Assembly (NCBI GenBank): GCA_963712905.1 | Contig: CAVQJU010000009.1 | Span: 186,001-250,000, forward strand | Direction: 5' to 3' | Origin: CAVQJU01 sp963712905 | GTDB lineage: Bacteria > Acidobacteriota > Vicinamibacteria > Vicinamibacterales > CAVVIG01 | Length of the DNA stretch: 64,000 bases | Shown here: positions 8,899 to 17,499 of the stretch, piece after piece | Layout of the letters: the number at the start of each line of letters is the position of its first letter | Position numbering within the stretch: the stretch's first letter is position 1 | Position numbers and translations under genes: made by a program | The notes under the pieces: generated by a model | The model's input: the letters and a program-made list of their open reading frames with translations, nothing else | Database searches by the model: none | What the model was told of the DNA's origin: nothing

Positions 8899-11273
8899 AG
8901 CGGTGGGCATTCGCGGCGGGCGCCGCGTGCTGGCTCTGGCCGGTGGTTCTTGCGCAGGCGCCGCCTCCGGCGGCCCCGCGGGAAACGTCGGCGCTGCTCA
9001 ATCAATACTGCGTCGCCTGCCATAGCGACCGCTTGAAGACGGCGGGGCTGACCCTCGAGAACGCCGATCTCGCCAACGTCGCCGGCCGCGCCGAGGTCTG
9101 GGAGAAGGTCGTCCAGAAGTTGCAAAGCGGGATGATGCCGCCCGCGGGCCGGCCCCGACCCGACCCAGCGGCGGCGAGCGCCCTGGCGGCGCGGCTCGAA
9201 GGCGCGCTCGACCGCGCGGAAGCCGAGCATCCCGATCCGGGCGGCCCGCTGCTGCACCGGCTCAATCGCGCCGAATACGCCAACGCGATCCGCGATCTGC
9301 TGGCGCTCGACGTGGACGCGGCGGCGCTGCTCCCGCCAGACGACTCGAGCGCAGGCTTCGACAACGTCGCGGATGCCCTCGGCGTGTCGCCGGCCCTGAT
9401 GGAGCGATATCTGTCGGCGGCCGACCAGGTGAGCGCCCTGGCTGTCGGCGATCCGGCGATCCTGCCCGCCTCGTTCACCTATCACGTGCGCAGCGACACG
9501 TCGCAGTCCGATCATGTCGACGGGCTGCCCATCGGCACGCGCGGGGGGCTGATGGCACGGCCCACCCTGCCGCTCGACGGCGAATACGTGATCAAGGTGA
9601 AGCTGCTGCAGACCAACCTCGGATCCGTCCGCGGCCTGGAGTATCCCCAGCAGCTCGAGATCTCGGTGGACGGCGCGCGCGTGCACCTCGTTCCGATGGG
9701 CGGGCCCGCGGATTTCGCGATCCTCCCGGAGAACGCCGAGGAGATCGCCGAAGCGCTCGACGCGCGCCTCGTCGTCCGCGTCCCGATTGCGGCCGGCCCG
9801 CACAACGTCACCGCGACCTTCGTGCAGCGGACCGACGCGCAAGGCGGCCACCGCCTGCAGCCGTTCCTGCGCAGCAACGTGGACGCGACCGATCACACGG
9901 GCCTGCCGCACATCGAGAGCTTCACGATCACCGGTCCTTTCGGCGCCACCGCTTCGGGCGAGACACCCAGCCGCCGCCGGGTGTTCGAGTGCCGTCCATC
10001 GCGGAGCGCGGACGAGAAGACCTGCGCGACCCGAATCGTGTCGACGCTGGCCCGCCGGGCATACCGGCGGCCGGTGTCAGACGCCGACATGGCGCGCCTG
10101 ATGCGCCTCTACGAGAGCGGCCGACGGGACGGCAGCTTCGACTCCGGCGTCCAGTTCGCGCTGCGCGGCATCCTCGCCAGCGCGAAGTTCGTGTTCCGCG
10201 GCGAGCGCGGCCCCGAGCCGGGCCGAGGGGCTGTGGCAGGCGGCGCGATGCACGCCGTCAGCGACCTCGAGCTCGCGTCGCGGCTGTCGTTCTTCCTCTG
10301 GAGCTCGATCCCGGACGATGAGCTGCTCAGCGTGGCCAGCCAGGGCAGGTTGAAGGACCCGGCCGTCCTCGATCGCCAGGTGCGGCGCATGCTCGCCGAC
10401 GCGAAAAGCCGGGCCCTCGTGGACAACTTCGCCGGGCAGTGGCTCTACCTGCGCAACCTGAAGAGCACGCAGCCCGATCAGAACGAGTTCCCCGACTTCG
10501 ACGACAACCTTCGCCAGGCGTTTCAGCGCGAGGCGGAGCTGTTCTTCGAGAGCGTGCTCCGCGAGCAGCGCAGCGCGCTCGACCTGCTGAGCGGCGACTA
10601 CACGTTCGTCAACGAGCGGCTGGCCCGGCATTACGGCATGCCGAACATCTACGGCAGCCGGTTCCGCCGCGTCGATGTCGCAGACGACGCTCGCAAGGGT
10701 CTGCTCGGCAAGGGCGCGATTCTGCTCGTGACGTCTCACGCAGGCCGGACCTCGCCCGTCGTCCGGGGCAAGTGGATTCTCGACAACCTGCTCGGCACGC
10801 CACCGCCCCCGCCGCCGCCCGATGTGCCGGCGCTCGAAGAGAAGAGCGCGACCTCGCAGCCGCATTCGGTCCGCGAGCGGCTCGAACAGCACCGGGCGAG
10901 CCCGGCGTGCGCGGGCTGCCACAAGCTGATGGATCCGCTGGGACTGGCGCTCGAGAATTTCGACGCGGTCGGCGCGTGGCGCACGCGAGACGAAGGGTCG
11001 CCGATCGACGCGTCGGGACAGCTCGTCGATGGCACCCAGGTCGACGGCGTCGTCACGCTCCGGCAGGCGATCCTGCGGCAGCCCGAGATGTTCGTGAGGA
11101 CGCTGACCGGCAAGCTGCTCGTGTACGCGCTCGGCCGCGGGCTCAGCTACCACGATATGCCCGTCGTCCGCGGCATCGTCAGGGACGCGGCCCGGGACGA
11201 TTACCGGTTGTCGGCGCTGATTCTAGGAATCGTTCGTAGCCGGCCGTTTCTCATGCGCAGCGGCGGCGCGTAG
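8895..11273 (+). CDS. PSD/DUF1592-type c-haem protein, copy 2 (intact)
   Basis: A 792-residue exported protein starts at GTG 8895, overlapping the previous stop. Signal peptide 1-22. The first haem site is C39-V-A-C-H43. Order of regions: DUF1587/PSD3-like (HRLNRAEYANAIRDLLALD), a beta-rich DUF1592/PSD4 part with HTGLPHIESFTITGPF, a DUF1595/PSD5 part (IVSTLARRAYRRPV), DUF1588/PSCyt3 and DUF1585/PSD2 parts (FAGQWLYLRNL, TSPVVRGKWILDNLLGTPPPPP, KLLVYALGRG). The second haem site is C672-A-G-C-H676. The family is abundant in planctomycetes, verrucomicrobia and acidobacteria; electron transfer is inferred from the haem sites and the substrate is not known. At about 10205-10230 a short in-frame relic of a REP-like palindrome encodes RGPEPGRGA. 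Confidence 0.9.
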   Translation: MKRWAFAAGAACWLWPVVLAQAPPPAAPRETSALLNQYCVACHSDRLKTAGLTLENADLANVAGRAEVWEKVVQKLQSGMMPPAGRPRPDPAAASALAARLEGALDRAEAEHPDPGGPLLHRLNRAEYANAIRDLLALDVDAAALLPPDDSSAGFDNVADALGVSPALMERYLSAADQVSALAVGDPAILPASFTYHVRSDTSQSDHVDGLPIGTRGGLMARPTLPLDGEYVIKVKLLQTNLGSVRGLEYPQQLEISVDGARVHLVPMGGPADFAILPENAEEIAEALDARLVVRVPIAAGPHNVTATFVQRTDAQGGHRLQPFLRSNVDATDHTGLPHIESFTITGPFGATASGETPSRRRVFECRPSRSADEKTCATRIVSTLARRAYRRPVSDADMARLMRLYESGRRDGSFDSGVQFALRGILASAKFVFRGERGPEPGRGAVAGGAMHAVSDLELASRLSFFLWSSIPDDELLSVASQGRLKDPAVLDRQVRRMLADAKSRALVDNFAGQWLYLRNLKSTQPDQNEFPDFDDNLRQAFQREAELFFESVLREQRSALDLLSGDYTFVNERLARHYGMPNIYGSRFRRVDVADDARKGLLGKGAILLVTSHAGRTSPVVRGKWILDNLLGTPPPPPPPDVPALEEKSATSQPHSVRERLEQHRASPACAGCHKLMDPLGLALENFDAVGAWRTRDEGSPIDASGQLVDGTQVDGVVTLRQAILRQPEMFVRTLTGKLLVYALGRGLSYHDMPVVRGIVRDAARDDYRLSALILGIVRSRPFLMRSGGA

Positions 11274-11277
11274 ACTA

Positions 11278-11329
11278 GTAGCGCGGCCCTTTCAGGGCCG
11301 CGAAGGCGGGGCTAAAAGCCCCGCCCTAC
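11278..11329. repeat. REP-like double hairpin
   Basis: GTAGCGCGG...CCGCCCTAC, with hairpin GCGGCCCT/AGGGCCGC first and GGCGGGGC/GCCCCGCC second (11306-11325). It is in reverse order relative to the element at 7246. It starts 4 bases after the stop of the haem protein and ends 11 bases before the DUF1552 start, so it fills the spacer between two genes expected to be co-expressed. Confidence 0.85.
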
Positions 11330-11340
11330 AAGGACCAGGG

Positions 11341-12663
11341 ATGTTCATTCACAAACGCTCGCTGCCGCGTCGCACCTTTCTCCGTGGTGTGGGCGTCGCG
11401 CTCGGGCTGCCGTTCCTCGACGCGATGGTGCCGGCGTTCACGGCGACGGCGAAAGCCGCCGGCGCGCCGCTGCGGCGTCTGGGGTTCGTCTACGTGCCGC
11501 ACGGCGTCATCATGGACCAGTGGACGCCCGCGAAAGAGGGCGCCGGGTTCGAGTTCACGCCGATCCTGAAGCCGCTCGAGGCCCTGCGGGACTCGCTGGT
11601 CGTTGTCAGCAACCTGGCCCGGCCGGAGGCCGGCTTCGAAACGCAGCACGCGGGCGCGGCGGCGTCGTGGCTCGCGGGCACGCCTCCCAAGCGGACCGAA
11701 GGACCCGACTTTCAGGTCGGCGTCACGATCGATCAGGTGGTGGCCAGGGCGATCGGGCAGGACACGACGTTCCCGTCGCTCGAAGTGGCCACTGAGGATT
11801 TCACCGGCCTCATCGGTGCGTGTTCGCCGGGCTACGCCTGCGCGTACGTGAACAGCCTCAACTGGCAGACGCCGACAACGCCGCTGCCGATGGAGATCAA
11901 CCCGCGCGTCGTGTTCGAGCGGATGTTCGGGCGGGCGGGAACGAAGGCGCAGCGGCTCGCGCGGATGCAGAAAGACCGGAGCATCCTCGATTTCATCAGC
12001 GACGATCTCGCCGATCTCCACACCATGCTGGGCCCCAGGGACCGGGCGCGCCTGAGCGAGTACCTGGACGATGTCCGCGAGATCGAGCGGCGGATCGAAC
12101 GCGCCGAGAAGCAGACCGGCGAGCTGACGATCCCGGATGCGCCGATCGGCGTACCCGACTCGTTCGAAGACCACGTCGGGCTGATGTTCGACCTGCTGGC
12201 CCTGGCCTGGCAGGCCGACCTGACGCGCGTGTTCACGTTCATGATGGCGCGGGAATTCAGCCAGCGCACGTATCCGCAGATCGGCGTCAGCGAGCCGCAC
12301 CACACCATCTCGCATCATGGGAACATCCCCGAGCGGATCGCGGAGCACGCGAGGGTCAACGCCTATCACGCCGGCCTGTTCGCGAAATTTCTCGAGCGTC
12401 TGCGGGCGCTTCCGGATGGCGACGGCACGGTCCTCGATCGCTCGCTGCTCGTCTACGGCAGCGGGATGAGCAACGGCAACGGGCACACACCGTATCCGCT
12501 GCCGCACATCGTGGCCGGCGGCGCGGCGGGCGGCGTGAAGGGCAACCGGCACCTCGTGGCGCCGGAACACTCGCCGAACGCCAACCTGATGCTGAGCGTC
12601 GCTGACAAGTTCGGCCTTCAGCTCGATCGTTTCGGCGTAAGCACGGGGCGGCTCGACCTCTGA
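11341..12663 (+). CDS. DUF1552 (HXXSHH) Tat-exported protein, copy 2
   Basis: The 440-residue protein has a twin-arginine signal (SLPRRTFLRGVGVALGLPFLDAM, R10-R11). The body carries the family landmarks RRLGFVYVPHGVIMDQW, TTPLPMEINPRVVFERMFG, TRVFTFMMAREFSQRTYPQ and the name-giving motif H320-H-T-I-S-H-H326. Tat export implies that it folds in the cytoplasm, possibly with a cofactor or metal bound by the histidine cluster. No biochemical activity is established for the family. Its position directly after a DUF1592 haem protein in all three modules argues for a shared function. Confidence 0.9.
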   Translation: MFIHKRSLPRRTFLRGVGVALGLPFLDAMVPAFTATAKAAGAPLRRLGFVYVPHGVIMDQWTPAKEGAGFEFTPILKPLEALRDSLVVVSNLARPEAGFETQHAGAAASWLAGTPPKRTEGPDFQVGVTIDQVVARAIGQDTTFPSLEVATEDFTGLIGACSPGYACAYVNSLNWQTPTTPLPMEINPRVVFERMFGRAGTKAQRLARMQKDRSILDFISDDLADLHTMLGPRDRARLSEYLDDVREIERRIERAEKQTGELTIPDAPIGVPDSFEDHVGLMFDLLALAWQADLTRVFTFMMAREFSQRTYPQIGVSEPHHTISHHGNIPERIAEHARVNAYHAGLFAKFLERLRALPDGDGTVLDRSLLVYGSGMSNGNGHTPYPLPHIVAGGAAGGVKGNRHLVAPEHSPNANLMLSVADKFGLQLDRFGVSTGRLDL

Positions 12664-12674
12664 ACCCCACGATC

Positions 12675-14108
12675 ATGAACCACAAAGGTCACGAAGATCA
12701 CAAAGCAAGACTGTCTTTCTTTGTGGTCTTTGTGATCTTTGTGGTTTTTGTCTTTTGTTCAGTCCCTGCGGTTCGTGCGGCCGACGTCGACGCGAGGCTG
12801 ATTGAAGCCGCGAAGGCGGGGCAGCCCGCCGTCGTTCGCACGCTTCTCGCGCAACGCGCCGACGCGAACGCGCGCGAGGCGGACGGGACCACGGCGCTGC
12901 ACTGGGCCGTGCGGTCGGACGATCGCCCGACGGTGGCCGCGCTGATCAAGGCGGGGGCCGACGTCAGCGCGACGAACCGCTACGGCGTCACGCCGCTCGC
13001 GCTGGCCGCGACAAACGGCAACGCCGGGATCGTCGACGCGCTCCTGGACGCCGGGGCCGACGCCAACAGCGCGTCGCCAGAGGGTGCGACGGCGCTGATG
13101 ACCGCCGCGCGGACGGGTAGCCTTGCCGCCGTCAAAACGCTGCTGGACCACGGCGCCGGCGTGAACTCCCGCGAGCAGTGGTTCGGCGAGACGGCGCTGA
13201 TGTGGGCCGCCGCCGAGGACCATCCGGACGTCGTGCAACTGTTGATTGACTCCGGCGCCGAACTGGATGCCCGCTCGGTGCCGCTCGAATTCGCGAGGTT
13301 CCGGTTCAACCTGGCGACGATGGTGAACACGGTGCTGCCAAGGGGAAACCTCACGCCGCTGATGTTCGCCGCGCGGCAGGGTTCGCTCGCGTCAGCGCGG
13401 GTGCTGGTCGACCGGGGCGCCGCCCTGAACTTGACCGATCCCGATGGCACCACCGCGATGGTGACGGCCATCATCAACGGGCACTACGACGTCGCGGCGC
13501 TGCTGGTACAGCGTGCAGCGGATCCCAATCCGGGAGATGCCGCGGGCATGGCGGCCGTCTACGCGCTCGTGGACATGCACACGCAGCCGCTGATGATCAA
13601 CCGGCCGACGCGCAAGGCGTCGGGCAGCGTCGAGGACCTCGACCTGCTCAAGCAGATCCTCACGCGAGGAGGCGACCCCAACGCGCCGCTGAAAACACCG
13701 ATCCTGGCGCGGTACCACAACATCGGCGACGGCCAGCTCGGCGCCGGCGCGACGCCGCTGATGCGGGCCGCCCGGTCGCGCGACGTGGCTGCCATGCGGC
13801 TGCTTCTCGACAGCGGCGCGGATCCAAGACGGCAGGCCGCAAACGGCGCCACGGCGCTGATGTTTGCCGCGACGCCGGCGCGCGGCGTGGCCGGCGCCGA
13901 CGCCGAAAAAGCCGCGCTCGAGGCGATCGCCTTGTGTCTGGATCGCGGCGCCGACGTCAACGCCGTGAACGCGCTCGGGCAGACGGCATTGCATCTCGCC
14001 GGTCAGGCCGGCGAGTCAGACCCGGTCGTCAAGCTGCTGCTGTCGAGGGGAGCGGATCGGTCGATCCACGACAAACAGGGCCGCGCGCCGTTCGACCCGC
14101 GCCCGTGA
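12675..14108 (+). CDS. Exported ankyrin-repeat protein, copy 2 (intact)
   Basis: This 477-residue protein has about ten ankyrin units from residue 40 to the end (DGTTALHWAVRSDDRPTVAAL, NRYGVTPLALAATNGNAGIV, GETALMWAAAEDHPDVVQLL, GQTALHLAGQAGESDP). The first 34 residues form an odd but plausible Sec signal: basic and histidine-rich MNHKGHEDHKARLS, then FFVVFVIFVVFVFC and a VRA cleavage site. This leader is encoded by the two arms of the inverted repeat at 12679-12746. The body aligns with copies 1 and 3, which have unrelated leaders. It is the third gene of module 2, 11 bases after the DUF1552 stop. The likely role is protein binding in the periplasm. Confidence 0.88.
   Translation: MNHKGHEDHKARLSFFVVFVIFVVFVFCSVPAVRAADVDARLIEAAKAGQPAVVRTLLAQRADANAREADGTTALHWAVRSDDRPTVAALIKAGADVSATNRYGVTPLALAATNGNAGIVDALLDAGADANSASPEGATALMTAARTGSLAAVKTLLDHGAGVNSREQWFGETALMWAAAEDHPDVVQLLIDSGAELDARSVPLEFARFRFNLATMVNTVLPRGNLTPLMFAARQGSLASARVLVDRGAALNLTDPDGTTAMVTAIINGHYDVAALLVQRAADPNPGDAAGMAAVYALVDMHTQPLMINRPTRKASGSVEDLDLLKQILTRGGDPNAPLKTPILARYHNIGDGQLGAGATPLMRAARSRDVAAMRLLLDSGADPRRQAANGATALMFAATPARGVAGADAEKAALEAIALCLDRGADVNAVNALGQTALHLAGQAGESDPVVKLLLSRGADRSIHDKQGRAPFDPRP
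12679..12746. repeat. CACAAAG-type inverted repeat over the start of ankyrin copy 2
   Basis: The left arm is 12679-12705, an array of CACAAAG/CACGAAG units. The right arm is 12719-12746, CTTTGTG units. The arms are complementary at about 24 of 27 positions. The repeat begins inside codon 2 of the ankyrin gene, so the mRNA would form a hairpin at the initiation region. Arrays of this unit are normally intergenic. Confidence 0.8.
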
Positions 14109-14140
14109 CTGTCGACTGCTGACTGCCGACTGCTGACTGT
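14106..14140. repeat. TGACTGC short tandem repeat at a convergent junction
   Basis: Imperfect direct repeats of about 14 bases (TGACTGTCGACTGC, TGACTGCCGACTGC, TGACTGT) fill the 31-bp gap between two convergent genes. The first TGA is the stop of ankyrin copy 2. The cytochrome stop on the other strand lies at the far edge. Confidence 0.75.
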
Positions 14141-14940
14141 TATTTCGCCGGCTTCAGCTGATCGAGCAGGCGGCGGGCCTGCGCGTTCTGTGGATCGAGC
14201 TCGAGGGCTCTCTCCAGGCTCTTCACCGCCGCGTCCTTGTCGTTCGCCCGCTGCTGCACCTGGGACATCGCGACAAACGTCCGGGCGGACAGCGGGAAGT
14301 ACTCGAGGTTCAGCTCCAGCCAGGCGAGTGCGTCGGCCGGCGCTTTCGTCGTGGCGCGCTGGGCGAGCGCGACGAGGCTGCCCTCGCTGAAATCGTACGC
14401 GCGCGAGCCGAAGTACTGCTTGCGTAGCTCCTTGTATTGCGCGATCGCGGCCGGCGCGCCTTTTTCGGCGGCCGTCTGATCGAGGATGTCGCCGAGGGGC
14501 TTCGGAATGGCGACGCCGCCGTGGCAGGTCGCGCACCCGACCCGGGCGGTCGCGTCGGCTGACTTGGACACAGCCGTCGGAATCCTCGCGTTGAGGTCGC
14601 GCACCATCAGCATCATCTCGCGCGCCTTTTTCTTCGCGGGGAGCTGATCGGACGGGAAGTCGAGCGCCGCCGGACCGCCGCGCCCCCGGCCCCCGCCTCC
14701 GCCAAAGCGTCCGCCGCCTTCGGGGGCGGGCGCCGGCGCGTGGCAATACGTGCACTGAACCCCCAGTCCCTGGGCAAACCCCTGCATCACCTGGGTCAGC
14801 TCAGGTTGAGGGATGTCCTTCGCCAACACCTGCAGGTTCTGGTGCGCCGCCGGCGGGGGAGGGCCCCCGGCCCGCTCCTGGGCACCGACGGATACCGAAA
14901 TGAGGGAACCCGCGAGAATTACGAGGCAACACACGCGCAT
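14140..14940 (-). CDS. Exported dihaem c-type cytochrome, reaction-centre-cytochrome-like, with TPR tail
   Basis: The 266-residue protein has a signal peptide (1-20) and two haem sites, C63-T-Y-C-H67 and C136-A-T-C-H140. Each is preceded by a helix with a possible axial methionine (M52 in VMQGFAQGLGVQ; M109/M110/M112 in AREMMLMVRDLN). That pattern is typical of the cytochrome subunit of photosynthetic reaction centres, but here there are two haems rather than four. A glycine/proline-rich insert (about 70-92) separates the first haem from the second helix. The C-terminal 90 residues form TPR-like helices (AAVKSLERALELDPQNAQARRLLDQL). It is probably a periplasmic electron carrier, conceivably partnering the haem proteins next door; no photosynthesis genes are seen. 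It diverges from module 3. Confidence 0.82.
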   Translation of the reverse strand: MRVCCLVILAGSLISVSVGAQERAGGPPPPAAHQNLQVLAKDIPQPELTQVMQGFAQGLGVQCTYCHAPAPAPEGGGRFGGGGGRGRGGPAALDFPSDQLPAKKKAREMMLMVRDLNARIPTAVSKSADATARVGCATCHGGVAIPKPLGDILDQTAAEKGAPAAIAQYKELRKQYFGSRAYDFSEGSLVALAQRATTKAPADALAWLELNLEYFPLSARTFVAMSQVQQRANDKDAAVKSLERALELDPQNAQARRLLDQLKPAK

Positions 14941-14991
14941 GGGCCGTGAGTATACCCATTTTGGGGACGGTGTGTGGCCCGCCCGAAGTCG

Positions 14992-14997
14992 TATAAT
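14992..14997 (+). promoter_or_regulatory. Candidate -10 box (TATAAT) for module 3
   Basis: A perfect TATAAT lies 19 bases before the ATG at 15016, in an unusually AT-rich patch between divergent genes. No convincing -35 box is found at 17-18 bases; a TTGGGG is at 14961, too far away. The call rests on the -10 box alone. Confidence 0.4.
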
Positions 14998-15015
14998 TTG
15001 AACGCGTTAAGTGCT

Positions 15016-17430
15016 ATGAGGGCGATAGTGTGCGTGGTCGCGTCCGCAATGGTTCTCGTCGTGGGGACCGCACCCTCCGTCCGCACGCAGACGCCGGCGA
15101 TGGAGGCTCGGCCGGTCCTCACGCAGTACTGCTTCACGTGCCACAACGACCGGCTCAAGACCGGCGGGTTGAGCCTCGAGGCGATGGACCTGGCGAAAAT
15201 CGGCGACTCGCCGGATGTCTGGGAAAAGGTCGTCCGGCGCCTGCGCACCGGGGCGATGCCGCCGCCTTCGGCGCGCCGTCCCGATCAGGCCACGTATGAC
15301 CGGCTCACCGGCTGGCTGGAGAAGGAATTGGACAGCCATGCGGCCGCCCATCCGAATCCAGGCCGCCCGGCCGTTCATCGCCTGAACCGTTCCGAGTACG
15401 CCAACACGATCCGCGACCTGCTGGATCTGAACGTGAACGTCGCCTCGCTGCTCCCGCCGGACGACTCCGCGTTCGGCTTCGACAACGTCGCCGACGTGCT
15501 CGGCGTCTCGCCCGTGCTGATCGAGCGGTATCTGAACGCGGCCGATGAAATCAGCGCGCTGGCCGTCGGCGACCGCGACACCAGCCCCGGCTCGGAGAGC
15601 TACCACGTCCGGCACGACCTCTCCCAGGACCAGCACGTCGAAGGCCTGCCGCTCGGAACGGTCGGCGGCACGATCGTTCGCCACAATTTCCCGCTCGACG
15701 CCACCTACGTCATCCAGGTGAAGCTGCTTCGCACCAACCTGAACGCGATTCGCGGGATGGAGTGGGAGCAGCAGCTCGAAATCGCGGTTGACGGACAGCG
15801 CGTGCACCTCGCGCCGATCGGCGGCCGCGCCGACCTGCTGCTGATGGGAAGGAACCCGACCACCGGCAGCGACGAAATCGACTCGCGGCTTCAGGTTCGC
15901 GTGCCGATCAAGGCTGGCCCGCGTTCGGTGGGCGTCACGTTCGTCCAGCGGTCGCCGGCGCTCGGCACCGTGCGTCTGCAGCCGTACCTGCGCAGCTCGG
16001 CCGACACGTTCGAGCAGACAGGGCGGCCGCACGTCCAGACGGTGAACATCCTCGGGCCGTACGACGCGACCGGGCCCGGCGATACTCCCAGCCGCCGGCG
16101 GATCTTCACGTGCCTCCCGCCAGCGCCAGGGACGAAGCAGGATGCGCGCGAACGATTCTCTCGACCCTGGCCCGCCGGGCATACCGCCGCCCGCTCGCGA
16201 AAGGCGAGATCGAGCCGCTCATGGCGTTCTTCGAGGCCGGACGCCGCGAAGGGACGTTCGACACCGGCATTCAGCTCGGGCTGCAGCGCATCCTGGCCAC
16301 GCCGAAGTTCGTGTTCCGTATCGAGCAGGATCCGCCGCCTTCGACAGGCTCAGGGCGGCCCCGAGCAGGGTCGAGGGGCCGGCGCCGTGCCGGGCGAGGC
16401 GTACCGGATCAGCCATCTCGAGCTGGCGTCCCGCCTCTCGTTCTTCCTCTGGAGCAGCATTCCGGACGAGGAGCTCCTGACCGTCGCGAGCCAGGGCCGG
16501 CTGAAGAACCCGCAGGTGCTCGATCAGCAGGTGCGCCGGATGCTCGCCGATCCGAAGTCGCGCGCGCTCGTCAGCAACTTCGCCGGGCAGTGGCTGCAGG
16601 TGCGCAACCTTCGCAGCATGGCGCCCAACTCCAACGAGTTCCCGGATTTCGACGACAACCTGCGCCAGGCGTTCCGCCAGGAAACCGAGATGTTCTTCGA
16701 GAGCATCATGCGCGAGGACCGCAACGTCGTCGATTTGATCACGGCGGACTACACGTTCCTGAACGAGCGGCTCGCCATTCACTACGGCATACCGGGCGTG
16801 CGCGGGGATCAGTTCCGCCGCGTGACGCTGACGGACGATGCCCGGAAGGGGCTGCTCGGGAAGGGCAGCATCCTCCTCGTCACCTCGCACGCGGACCGCA
16901 CGTCGCCCGTCGTGCGCGGCAAGTGGATCCTCGAGAACCTGCTCGGCACGCCGCCGCCGCCGCCGCCGCAGGCCGTCCCGCCGCTCAAGGAGAACGAGGA
17001 AGGCAACAAGCCGCTGACAATGCGCGCGAAGATGGAAGAGCACCGGGCCAACCCCGTGTGCGCGAGCTGCCACAAGGTGATGGACCCGATCGGGTTCACG
17101 CTCGAGAACTTCGACGCCGTCGGCGCCTGGCGGGCCCGCGACGCCGGCGAGCCGATCGACGCGTCGGGCCAGTTCGTGGACGGCACGAACGTGGACGGCG
17201 TCGTCACGCTTCGCCACGCGCTGCTCAAACGGCCCGACGTCTTCGTCCGCACGATGACGCAGAAAATGCTGACCTACGCGCTGGGCCGCGGCGTCGAGGA
17301 TTACGACATGCCGGCGGTTCGCGCGATCGTCCGCGATTCGTCGAAGCAGGATTACCGTTTTTCATCGCTCGTGCTCGGGATCGTCAACAGCGCGCCGTTC
17401 CAGATGCGAATGAAAGGAACTGAGAACTAA
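15016..17430 (+). CDS. PSD/DUF1592-type c-haem protein, copy 3, about 80 codons out of frame
   Basis: Start ATG 15016 gives a signal peptide (MRAIVCVVASAMVLVVGTAPS). The in-frame start at 14974 would put a charged stretch before it and overlap the -10 box. The haem motif is CFTCH and the second haem motif is CASCH near 17065. The frame stays open to 17430, but between about 16115 and 16375 the conserved DUF1595 segment (ILSTLARRAYRRPLAKGEIEPL, FDTGIQLGLQRILATPKFVF) lies in another frame. A base appears lost near 16115 and frame is regained at the REP-like insert at 16338. The product as written would lack that segment, so either two compensating sequence errors or a damaged gene. The rest matches copy 2 closely. 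Confidence 0.85.
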   Translation: MRAIVCVVASAMVLVVGTAPSVRTQTPAMEARPVLTQYCFTCHNDRLKTGGLSLEAMDLAKIGDSPDVWEKVVRRLRTGAMPPPSARRPDQATYDRLTGWLEKELDSHAAAHPNPGRPAVHRLNRSEYANTIRDLLDLNVNVASLLPPDDSAFGFDNVADVLGVSPVLIERYLNAADEISALAVGDRDTSPGSESYHVRHDLSQDQHVEGLPLGTVGGTIVRHNFPLDATYVIQVKLLRTNLNAIRGMEWEQQLEIAVDGQRVHLAPIGGRADLLLMGRNPTTGSDEIDSRLQVRVPIKAGPRSVGVTFVQRSPALGTVRLQPYLRSSADTFEQTGRPHVQTVNILGPYDATGPGDTPSRRRIFTCLPPAPGTKQDARERFSRPWPAGHTAARSRKARSSRSWRSSRPDAAKGRSTPAFSSGCSASWPRRSSCSVSSRIRRLRQAQGGPEQGRGAGAVPGEAYRISHLELASRLSFFLWSSIPDEELLTVASQGRLKNPQVLDQQVRRMLADPKSRALVSNFAGQWLQVRNLRSMAPNSNEFPDFDDNLRQAFRQETEMFFESIMREDRNVVDLITADYTFLNERLAIHYGIPGVRGDQFRRVTLTDDARKGLLGKGSILLVTSHADRTSPVVRGKWILENLLGTPPPPPPQAVPPLKENEEGNKPLTMRAKMEEHRANPVCASCHKVMDPIGFTLENFDAVGAWRARDAGEPIDASGQFVDGTNVDGVVTLRHALLKRPDVFVRTMTQKMLTYALGRGVEDYDMPAVRAIVRDSSKQDYRFSSLVLGIVNSAPFQMRMKGTEN
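16338..16376. repeat. REP-like palindrome inside the haem protein gene
   Basis: An imperfect palindrome with arms CCTTCGACAGGCTCAGG and CCCGAGCAGGGTCGAGG lies between the DUF1595 and DUF1588 regions of copy 3. Copy 2 has a shorter relic (10205-10230) at the homologous place and copy 1 has none. This type of TTCGACAGGCTCAGG palindrome is usually intergenic. Confidence 0.7.
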
Positions 17431-17490
17431 GAACTGAGAACTAAGAACTGAACTCCAGTTCTAACTTCTAACTTCTCAGTTCCAAGTTCG
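17417..17490. repeat. GAACT/AGTTC tandem and inverted repeat
   Basis: A direct repeat (GAACTGAGAACTAA twice, then GAACTGAACT) is followed by its approximate inverse (CAGTTCTAACTTCTAACTTC and CTCAGTTCCAAGTTC). The whole could fold into one long hairpin. The TAA stop of haem protein copy 3 (17428-17430) is inside the first unit. It fills the spacer before the DUF1552 gene. Confidence 0.8.
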
Positions 17491-17499
17491 AGAGAAATC

